This document shows, one piece after another, positions 58,132 to 64,000 of a stretch of DNA of 64,000 nt. The stretch lies in assembly GCA_019752045.1 (NCBI GenBank), contig JAIEMP010000012.1, positions 153,028 through 217,027 on the forward strand, read 5' to 3'. The notes under the pieces were generated by a model. The model was not told where the DNA came from, did not search any database, and saw only the letters and a list, made by a program, of their open reading frames with translations. The DNA is from Chitinophagaceae bacterium. GTDB lineage: Bacteria > Bacteroidota > Bacteroidia > Chitinophagales > Chitinophagaceae. Position 1 is the first letter of the stretch, and each line of letters starts with the position of its first letter. The translations under genes were made by a program, and so were the position numbers.

Positions 58132-58176
58132 AAAGGATACTCTTAAACTTAGAAACTAAGCTGAAGAGTATCCTTT
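58132..58176 (+). terminator. Rho-independent terminator
   Basis: A 13-bp stem AAAGGATACTCTT/AAGAGTATCCTTT is followed by a long T-tract downstream of the gene at 57619. Confidence 0.88.
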
Positions 58177-58189
58177 TTTTTTGTTTAAC

Positions 58190-58350
58190 CGTTCTACTTT
58201 TATATTGTTGATAAACGCCAACTACCCTATAAGAGAACTATCTTAATCCAATCCTGAAAAAAACCGAAAATCGGTATCTTATGAAAAAAGATGGACGGGC
58301 AAAGTCCACCAATGTCCCTTGAGAAACTTCCGCATGGAAGTTTTTCTTTT
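58190..58350 (+). ncRNA. Candidate small RNA or leader peptide transcript
   Basis: A second terminator-like hairpin (AAACTTCC/GGAAGTTT, 58324-58343, then T-rich) ends a region that has no upstream gene after the terminator at 58176. A 13-codon frame MKKDGRAKSTNVP (58281-58322) stops at the foot of this hairpin, and a small CCGAAAATCGG hairpin precedes it. Whether it is transcribed is unknown. Confidence 0.3.
58324..58343 (+). terminator. Terminator-like hairpin
   Basis: AAACTTCC, loop GCAT, GGAAGTTT, then a T-rich tract. Confidence 0.65.
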
Positions 58351-58470
58351 TTATAGCAATGATTTGCCGGTAAGACGGGAAGGCGGTAAGAAATAGATGT
58401 GTGAGATGCTTGATAGCTAACAGTCTTCAGGACTTACAGTATTCCTGTCTTTCCAACTTCCCGACTTCCC

Positions 58471-58535
58471 GTCTTCCCGGCCTCTTGTATTTCCGTCTTC
58501 CCGGCCTCTTGTATTTCCGTCTTCCCGGCCTCTCC
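58471..58535. repeat. 24-bp tandem repeat
   Basis: The unit GTCTTCCCGGCCTCTTGTAT plus TTCC occurs at 58471, 58495 and (partly) 58519. Related CTTCCCGAC blocks flank it, and a complementary GACGGGAAGGCGG block lies near 58375. Confidence 0.75.
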
Positions 58536-58588
58536 TCTTCCCGACTTCTTCACAAAAGTATTTTCTTTGTAAAAAGAACTTCCTCTTC

Positions 58589-60235
58589 ATGCCCGATAAT
58601 TACCAGATAGCCGATGCATTTTCGATGTTGAGCAAACTCATGGACATCCATGGAGAAGATGCATTTAAAGCAAAGACCTATGCATCTGCTGCATTTAACA
58701 TTGAAAAGTTACCTGTGCAGCTGGCAGAAGTGGAGCCTGCAAAAATTTCTACCTATCGAGGCATTGGCAGCAGCACTGCAAAAAAAATAATTGAAATTTT
58801 AGAAACCGGCGAATTAAAAGCATTAACCGATTTAATTGCAAGAACACCGCCCGGTGTTATTGAAATGCTTTCCATTAAAGGCATTGGTCCAAAGAAAATA
58901 TCCACCATCTGGAAAGAAATGGAAATTGAAAGTATAGGTGAATTATTATATGCCTGTCAGGAAAACCGTTTACTGCTGTTCAAAGGCTTTGGCGAAAAAA
59001 CACAGGCCAATGTCATCAGCTCCATAGAATTTTTTCTGCAGCATAAAAATATTCATCTCTATGCCGATGTGGAAGCTTATGCAGCAAAAGTGCAGCAAAC
59101 GATGGAACTCCGTTTCCCCAATGATCAATTTGAAATAACGGGTGAGTTCAGAAGACAGATGGAAATTATTCATCAGCTGGAGTGGGTTACAACTGCATCA
59201 CTCGCTGCTGTTGAAACTTTGTTTACAGCAAATAATTTTGAACTGCTGGAAAAAGAAACTGCATACATGATTGTAAAAGGACCTGAAAATATTCAATTGA
59301 AATTTTATGCTGCAACGGCAGATACATTTGGATCAGTTCTATTTACAACCTCCTGCAGTGAAGACTTTTTACAACAGTGGGGAGTTGTTGAACCTGCAGC
59401 AACAGAAGAAAAAATCTTTGAGCAAAAAGGCATTGCTTTTATTCCATCCTTTTTACGGGAAGAGTTTACAACCGATGCTGTTCCTGAACTTATACAACCC
59501 AATTCAGTAAAAGGCATCATTCACAGTCATAGTAACTGGAGCGATGGCAGCAATACCATTGAGCAGATGGCGCAGCATGCACAGGAAAAAGGATTTGAAT
59601 ATTTAGTGATCAGCGATCACAGCAAAAGCGCCGGTTATGCCAACGGACTCTCTGTTGAACGGATCGAAGCACAACATCAATACATTGATGAACTCAACAG
59701 CAAGCTCAACGGCTTTCGTATTTTTAAAAGTATTGAAGCCGATATTCTGGGTGATGGCTCATTGGATTATGATGATGATGTATTGGCTACGTTCGATTTA
59801 GTAATTGCATCGGTGCACAGCAATTTAAAAATGACAGAAGAAAAAGCAATGATGCGTGTAATGAATGCCATTGAAAATCCGTACACCACTATACTCGGTC
59901 ATATGACGGGACGATTATTATTGAGCCGTGCCGGTTATCCACTCGATCATAAAAAAGTGATTGATGCATGTGTTGCCAACAGTGTGGTGATTGAGCTCAA
60001 TGCACATCCCCGACGATTGGATATTGACTGGCGCTGGATCAGTTATGCATTAAAGAAAGGTGCGCTCATCTCCATTAACCCCGATGCACATGAGCTGAGT
60101 GGATACAACGATATACGGTATGGCGTGCTGGCTGCACAAAAAGGCGGACTGACAGCCGCACAAAACTTAAGCAGTTTTTCGTTAAACGAGTTTGAAGAAT
60201 ACTTAATGGATATACGGAGAGAAAAAGGGATTTGA
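58589..60235 (+). CDS. PolX-like protein with helix-hairpin-helix and PHP domains, polymerase site degenerate
   Basis: The 548-residue protein has the PolX layout. An N-terminal 8-kDa-like/HhH region comes first (DAFKAKTYASAAFNIEKLPV, YRGIGSSTAKKIIEILETG, LSIKGIGPKKISTIWKEM), then a nucleotidyltransferase-like middle, then a PHP domain from about residue 310. PHP metal motifs are intact: IIHSHSNWSDGSNT, YLVISDHSKSAGYA, VIASVHSNLKM, ILGHMTGRLLLSR, IELNAHPRRLDIDW and INPDAHEL. In the middle domain the usual catalytic Gly-Ser/Asp-x-Asp region reads TGEFRRQMEIIHQLEWV, without the aspartate pair. It may therefore be a PHP nuclease that has lost polymerase activity. Confidence 0.87.
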   Translation: MPDNYQIADAFSMLSKLMDIHGEDAFKAKTYASAAFNIEKLPVQLAEVEPAKISTYRGIGSSTAKKIIEILETGELKALTDLIARTPPGVIEMLSIKGIGPKKISTIWKEMEIESIGELLYACQENRLLLFKGFGEKTQANVISSIEFFLQHKNIHLYADVEAYAAKVQQTMELRFPNDQFEITGEFRRQMEIIHQLEWVTTASLAAVETLFTANNFELLEKETAYMIVKGPENIQLKFYAATADTFGSVLFTTSCSEDFLQQWGVVEPAATEEKIFEQKGIAFIPSFLREEFTTDAVPELIQPNSVKGIIHSHSNWSDGSNTIEQMAQHAQEKGFEYLVISDHSKSAGYANGLSVERIEAQHQYIDELNSKLNGFRIFKSIEADILGDGSLDYDDDVLATFDLVIASVHSNLKMTEEKAMMRVMNAIENPYTTILGHMTGRLLLSRAGYPLDHKKVIDACVANSVVIELNAHPRRLDIDWRWISYALKKGALISINPDAHELSGYNDIRYGVLAAQKGGLTAAQNLSSFSLNEFEEYLMDIRREKGI

Positions 60236-60281
60236 GAAAAACTTCGAAAACTCATTGATTTTTTTTGAGTGTGATGTTGAT

Positions 60282-60306
60282 AATGAAACAAACTCCTTGT
60301 TTCATT
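60282..60306. terminator. Terminator-like hairpin between the PolX-like gene and the recombinase gene
   Basis: AATGAAACA/TGTTTCATT with a 7-base loop is followed by T-rich sequence. Confidence 0.6.
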
Positions 60307-60337
60307 TTATTAATTTTTTTTCAGAACTTACTTCTGT

Positions 60338-61462
60338 ATGAACAGCGCCATTAGTAAGATCAATTACCAACTGATTGTATACAGAGGAAAGTCGAGAATA
60401 CTCGTACAGTTTGCACATAATACCGCATGGAACCAACGTATTAAGCAAGTAGCAGATGCCCGCTGGAGCAGCAGCTTAAAAGGATGGCATTTGCCAGACA
60501 ATGAAGAAAACCGGAAAAAATGTGGAATAGAACCCGCCACTGCATTAAGTATACAACAGCAAAAAGTACAAACATCATCCATCCGGCTATCGGCCAACAA
60601 CAAAGAACAGTTGTTACTCTATCTGGAACAACTGGCATTAAAGAAATACAGTAAGAGCACTTTACAAACTTACCGCAATGAGTTTATGCAATTATTACAA
60701 TTGCTGAAAGACCTTCATGTGCAGGATTTAACCCCTGAACATTTGAAACGATACATGTTGTATTGTGTGGTAAAGTTGAAGCTATCGGAGAATACATTAC
60801 ACAGCCGGCTCAATGCGTTGAAGTTTTATTATGAGCAGGTATTGAAAAAAGAGAAATTTTTTTGGGAGATACCAAGGCCCAAAAAACCCATGCAACTTCC
60901 AAAACTTTTAAATGAAACAGAAATTACCAAGCTGTTTAATGCATTATCGAACAAAAAACACAAGGCCATGCTATTTACAGCTTACAGTGCCGGGCTTCGT
61001 GTAAGTGAAGTTGTAAATTTGAAAATAGCAGATATTGACAGTGAACGAATGCAGATTTTCATTGAACGAGCAAAAGGAAAAAAAGACAGGTATGTGAATT
61101 TAAGCCCTGTACTGCTCGATATTTTGAGAAGCTACATTAGGAATTACAAGCCCAAACCCCGGGTTTATTTATTTGAGTCGGAGCAAACAGAAACGGCCTA
61201 CCCTCCCAGAACAGTGCAACAAATATTCACGAATGCAAAACTTAAAGCAGGGATTAGAAAGGATGTAGGCATTCACAGTTTGCGACACAGTTTTGCCACT
61301 CATCTTTTGGAAAAGGGTACCGACATCAGATATATCAAGGAAATTCTTGGTCATTTTAATATTAAAACAACGGAGCGTTACCTTCATGTGACCCGTAAAA
61401 AGCTAGTGAATATTGTAAGTCCATTTGATGATCTTTGGCATAAAGACGGCATTAACTGGTAG
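60338..61462 (+). CDS. Tyrosine recombinase, probable integrase of the downstream cassette array
   Basis: The 374-residue recombinase has the catalytic set R221 (SAGLRVSEVVNLKIADID), a lysine near 246-249 (AKGKKDRYV), H313/R316 (GIHSLRHSFATHLLEKG), H339 (EILGHFNIKTT) and Y348 (TTERYLHV). The core-binding domain spans about residues 85-175. Residues 1-75 form an extra N-terminal domain (INYQLIVYRGKSRILVQF, WSSSLKGWHLP). Classical IntI has an insertion before the HxxR motif; here that stretch is short, as in XerC/XerD. The end LVNIVSPFDDLW resembles the SPLD tail of IntI. It points toward the attC sites, an arrangement described for reverse integrons. Confidence 0.9.
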   Translation: MNSAISKINYQLIVYRGKSRILVQFAHNTAWNQRIKQVADARWSSSLKGWHLPDNEENRKKCGIEPATALSIQQQKVQTSSIRLSANNKEQLLLYLEQLALKKYSKSTLQTYRNEFMQLLQLLKDLHVQDLTPEHLKRYMLYCVVKLKLSENTLHSRLNALKFYYEQVLKKEKFFWEIPRPKKPMQLPKLLNETEITKLFNALSNKKHKAMLFTAYSAGLRVSEVVNLKIADIDSERMQIFIERAKGKKDRYVNLSPVLLDILRSYIRNYKPKPRVYLFESEQTETAYPPRTVQQIFTNAKLKAGIRKDVGIHSLRHSFATHLLEKGTDIRYIKEILGHFNIKTTERYLHVTRKKLVNIVSPFDDLWHKDGINW

Positions 61463-61570
61463 ATTGGATTGTACTAATAACAATACAAAAAGTATAACAT
61501 TAAACTATTGGTTTTCAATTGATTTATTTTTGCGCAATAACTTATTATATCATAAATTAGAGTGTTGTAC
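61463..61570. promoter_or_regulatory. Candidate attI region
   Basis: The 108 bp between the recombinase stop and the first cassette junction end in AGAGTGTTGTAC. GTTGTAC at 61564-61570 is the junction core, and CAATAAC near 61537-61543 could be the opposite simple-site half. This is AT-rich DNA with no gene. Confidence 0.5.
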
Positions 61571-61598
61571 GTCACCTTAACCAGCATCCTACACATCA

Positions 61599-62528
61599 AT
61601 GACAAATTCCTGGACACAAATTTTTAAGGCACATCATTACTTCTTGACATCGGGTATAACTTATAGCCATGTAAACAAGACAGCATGGGATTACCGTCAA
61701 TCTTTGACACATGTTTCAATGGCAATAACTTGTGTTGACGTTGTAGCACAGATAACAAACAAATACATAGTTGACGAAGGAACATTTGATATTGCCAACC
61801 TTAAAGGACTTAAATTTCTTTTTTTAGAGGAACAAGACTTAGACACTCTTGCTCCGATTGAACCACTAAAAGATATTGAAATTATCAACTGCTGGAGAAA
61901 CGAGATTGACAGCCTTGTTCCGATTAAAGAATTTTTCAACTTAAAGGAACTGCATTTTTCAGGTAACAAAGTAAACAACCTTCAACCGCTTTGTGGTTTG
62001 ACACAGTTAACAACTATTGACCTCACAGACAATCAAATTATATCTATACCTGATTTTTCAAAATTGACCAACCTAAAATGTTTAGACCTAAACTATAACC
62101 AAATAAAAGATATTTCGCCACTATCGGAATGTAAATCATTAGAGACATTATCGCTGTATGGTGTTCCCGTCAGCATGACAAAAATTGTTGACTTAAAAAG
62201 ACAACTTCCCAAATGCAGGATACAGACAATTTATAAACCAGACGGATTTGAAGAAGATTTGTTTGGACACTTAACAATTAAAGGCGACAAAGTATTTTTC
62301 ATCCATTTTCAAGAGAACTATGGAGAACAAACTTATCATATAGTTGTATCACTTTTTGACACAGACAATAATAGCAGCAACGGTTCCTTGACACCGACCT
62401 TAAAAGAAATCGCAGAAAATTCATTATTCAATCATCTACATTCAAAAGGTAGTGCAGCCGAAATAAAAAGACAACATTACTTTGAGGAAACAGATAAACT
62501 AATACGAGTGCAGTTTGACTTAATCTAA
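61599..62528 (+). CDS. Leucine-rich-repeat protein (cassette 1)
   Basis: The 309-residue protein lacks a signal peptide. Residues 75-200 or so form SDS22/internalin-type 22-residue leucine-rich repeats: LKFLFLEEQDLDTLAPIEPL, LKELHFSGNKVNNLQPLCGL, LTTIDLTDNQIISIPDFSKL, LKCLDLNYNQIKDISPLSEC and LETLSLYGVPV. The N- and C-terminal parts are unrecognised. A protein-binding role is likely. Its gene fills the first cassette, in the same direction as the recombinase. The DNA is more AT-rich than that of the housekeeping genes. Confidence 0.82.
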   Translation: MTNSWTQIFKAHHYFLTSGITYSHVNKTAWDYRQSLTHVSMAITCVDVVAQITNKYIVDEGTFDIANLKGLKFLFLEEQDLDTLAPIEPLKDIEIINCWRNEIDSLVPIKEFFNLKELHFSGNKVNNLQPLCGLTQLTTIDLTDNQIISIPDFSKLTNLKCLDLNYNQIKDISPLSECKSLETLSLYGVPVSMTKIVDLKRQLPKCRIQTIYKPDGFEEDLFGHLTIKGDKVFFIHFQENYGEQTYHIVVSLFDTDNNSSNGSLTPTLKEIAENSLFNHLHSKGSAAEIKRQHYFEETDKLIRVQFDLI

Positions 62529-62548
62529 TTGACAAGAGAAAGGCGAAC

Positions 62549-62750
62549 GTACAACAGTGGGTTTTGCGGCAGTGGGGCTGGACGCAAAGCGTCCGTCATC
62601 AGCAGTAATTCTGTTCAGCTTTTGTCCCAGCCGACATTTATCTATTAAGCTTTAGTTCTTAACTTCAACTTTATATTTTCAATTGGGCTTTCGTCGCCGG
62701 GGGCGACGTTTTTCAAATCCCCCACCGACCGCAAAGCCCTACCGTTATGC
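62549..62750. repeat. attC-like recombination site 1
   Basis: R'' box GTACAAC (62549-62555) and R' box GTTATGC (62744-62750) bound a 202-bp imperfect palindrome. Its outer stem pairs GGGTTTTGCGG (5' side) with CCGCAAAGCCC (3' side) and GTGGGG with CCCCAC. Extra bases on one side of the stem would give the folded bottom strand polarity. It shares 30 identical bases (62659-62688) with attC site 2. Confidence 0.82.
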
Positions 62751-62831
62751 GTCATGCTTGGGCGACACAGCAAACTTGAAATTGACAGCAAAAAATAAAC
62801 TTTAAGACACCAAACTAAACGAAAACAAATA

Positions 62832-63713
62832 ATGAAAAATATCTTTACAAGAAGACCGATAATTACTTTCTTGGTAATAACATTTGCATTAAGTTCAATA
62901 TTTTATTCTCTGATTATTCACACAGGAAAACTTGGAAGTGGGTTTAATTTGTATGTCACCGGGTTGATGTGGTGTCCCGGACTTTCTGCCTTAATCACTT
63001 CTCTTATTTTAGGTAGAAAAATATCTGAACTTGGCTGGCAATGGGGCGAGGCTAAATATCAATTGAGAAGTTATTTAATCCCTTTATTATATGCTTTCAT
63101 TTCATACATTATCATTTGGTCAATTGGTTGGGGAGGGTTTTACAACAAAGAATTCGTTACTCAAATTGCTACATCTTTTGGATGGACAAAATTACCTTCT
63201 GGATTTATCATTTTTTTCTTTTTTATTATTACTGGGATATTCGGAATGGCAGGTAATGCAGCAGCAGCAATGGGTGAAGAAATCGGTTGGCGTGGCTTTT
63301 TAGTGCCAGAACTTTCTAAGAAATTCAATTACACTAAAACATCACTTATAGTAGGCAGTATCTGGGCTGTATGGCATTTCCCTATTCTTATTTTTGCAGA
63401 TTATAACAGTGGCACACCCTACTGGTATGGTTTAACCTGCTTTACCGTAATGATAATAAGTATAAGCTTTGTGTTTACCTGGTTTCGTTTAAAATCAAAT
63501 AGTTTGTGGACAGGAGTTATACTACATGCAAGCCATAATTTATTTATCCAAGCAATATTTACTCGACTTACTATTGATAAAGGAAATACAAAATACTTTA
63601 TTGACGAATTTGGAATTGTACTACCAATAGTATGCTTGTGCTTTGCGATTTATTTTTGGAGCAACCGTTCTCAACTAATAAGTATCCCAAACGAAATTGA
63701 TAACAGACATTGA
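62832..63713 (+). CDS. CPBP-family intramembrane metalloprotease (cassette 2)
   Basis: The 293-residue membrane protein has about eight hydrophobic segments and the Abi/CPBP motifs. The first is E149-E150 with R154 in AAMGEEIGWRGFLVPEL, the second H182 in WAVWHFPIL, and the third HASHNLF near residue 237. Relatives include Rce1-like prenyl-protein proteases and bacteriocin-immunity proteins, so an immunity or defence cargo role is plausible for a cassette gene. It starts 82 bp after the cassette junction. Confidence 0.9.
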   Translation: MKNIFTRRPIITFLVITFALSSIFYSLIIHTGKLGSGFNLYVTGLMWCPGLSALITSLILGRKISELGWQWGEAKYQLRSYLIPLLYAFISYIIIWSIGWGGFYNKEFVTQIATSFGWTKLPSGFIIFFFFIITGIFGMAGNAAAAMGEEIGWRGFLVPELSKKFNYTKTSLIVGSIWAVWHFPILIFADYNSGTPYWYGLTCFTVMIISISFVFTWFRLKSNSLWTGVILHASHNLFIQAIFTRLTIDKGNTKYFIDEFGIVLPIVCLCFAIYFWSNRSQLISIPNEIDNRH

Positions 63714-63724
63714 GTAGCACGAAC

Positions 63725-63920
63725 GCATAACATTGGTATTGCTGCAAGTGGGGCTGGACGTTGAAACATCGGCTGTTTGCATTGCTGTACTTTAGTTCGG
63801 GCAGACGAATATCTATTTGGCTTTTTGTTGTTAACTTCAACTTTATATTTTCAATTGGGCAGTAGTTCCGGGCTGGACGTCATAAAATATCCCACCTGCA
63901 GCAATACCTGCCCGTTATGC
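63725..63920. repeat. attC-like recombination site 2
   Basis: R'' box GCATAAC (63725-63731) and R' box GTTATGC (63914-63920) bound a 196-bp imperfect palindrome. A perfect 12-bp outer stem pairs GGTATTGCTGCA with TGCAGCAATACC. AGTGGGGCTGGACG (63747-63760) and 30 bases at 63831-63860 are identical to site 1. Confidence 0.85.
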
Positions 63921-64000
63921 CCAATTGTATAGTCCTGAAATAGGTTGACTCCAAAAAAGTGGATAAGTCAACTAAAAACAGGACACAAAATGAGCAAAAA
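63921..64000 (+). mobile_element. Start of cassette 3, possibly the left end of an insertion sequence
   Basis: After the junction, GTCCTGAAATAGGTTGAC and GTCAACTAAAAACAGGAC form an imperfect inverted pair. A frame then opens with ATG at 63990 (MSK...) and runs off the edge. The arrangement resembles the tip and first codons of an IS3-like transposase gene, but too little is visible to be sure. Confidence 0.3.

Larger units (their letters stand above)
58108..58588. other. 481-bp spacer with two terminators, a possible small RNA and a tandem repeat
   Basis: It holds the terminator at 58132-58176, a possible short transcript ending at the hairpin 58324-58343, and GC-rich repeats at 58370-58395 and 58450-58545. 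No gene longer than 14 codons is convincing. Confidence 0.6.
61463..64000. mobile_element. Integron-like gene-cassette array (continues past the window edge)
   Basis: Downstream of the recombinase gene are two complete cassettes (61565-62744 and 62745-63914) and the start of a third, each ending in an attC-like site. Cassette 1 begins at G|TTGTAC and its attC has R'' box GTACAAC, the exact complement. Cassette 2 begins at G|TTATGC and its attC has R'' box GCATAAC, again the exact complement. This match follows from insertion of a circular cassette and would be unlikely by chance in both cassettes. Confidence 0.82.

Noticed and set aside
60338..61462. Housekeeping XerC or XerD
   Set aside because: The extra N-terminal domain, the SPFDDL tail and the adjacent attC-like cassettes point to an array integrase, though this needs phylogeny.

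Overview
The window comes from a bacterium of the phylum Bacteroidota, probably a Chitinophagaceae-like soil or freshwater organism. The evidence is a type IX secretion sorting domain, a DUF3276 protein, BshC of bacillithiol synthesis, a DAHP synthase-chorismate mutase fusion, and promoters of the TAnnTTTGC type lying just upstream of several start codons. The assignment rests on gene families and sequence style only. I saw no rRNA, tRNA or CRISPR array.

Layout. 1-4.1 kb: cell envelope (truncated OmpA-like protein, RlpA, a YcbB-type L,D-transpeptidase, a VanX-type dipeptidase). 4.1-14.0 kb, minus strand: a long aromatic amino acid operon running pheA, aminotransferase, tyrA, GNAT, DUF559, DAHP synthase/chorismate mutase, aroB, aroA, aroC, VOC and DUF952. 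14.4-16.4 kb: small lipoprotein, then an ECF sigma factor beside a membrane-anchored trypsin-like protease. 16.4-31 kb: mixed housekeeping genes (DUF3276, ABC exporter, CBS, cupin, a paralogous membrane protein pair, dnaK, aspartate kinase, a T9SS cargo protein, a YafK-TonB fusion, hpd). 31.2-40.1 kb: purK and purE separated by an RND efflux trio, followed by a MazF-type toxin-antitoxin pair. 40-54.5 kb: bshC and a trans-4-hydroxyproline degradation cluster (epimerase, FAD oxidase, deaminase, semialdehyde dehydrogenase, AraC regulator) interrupted by a REP-associated transposase and a BNR-repeat protein. 54.6-60.2 kb: ECF sigma with a Spy/CpxP-like protein, rimO, and a PolX-like PHP protein. 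60.3-64 kb: a tyrosine recombinase followed by an integron-like array of gene cassettes that runs off the right edge.

Two systems stand out. First, the right end is an integron: two attC-like sites (62549-62750 and 63725-63920) bound two cassettes. The R'' box of each site is the exact complement of the sequence at its own cassette's 5' junction, which is the expected signature of cassette insertion. The recombinase points toward the array and lacks the insertion that marks classical IntI. Second, the chromosome carries several unrelated families of short palindromic repeats. Four of them bracket, in inverted orientation, one small gene each: a RAYT transposase, a DUF559 nuclease, a GIY-YIG nuclease and a four-helix-bundle protein. 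Solo copies lie between genes and also in frame inside core enzymes (AroA, an aminotransferase, PheA, PurK, a semialdehyde dehydrogenase), where they add peptide insertions or replace N-termini. I infer that these are four parallel one-gene mobile units with scattered non-autonomous derivatives.
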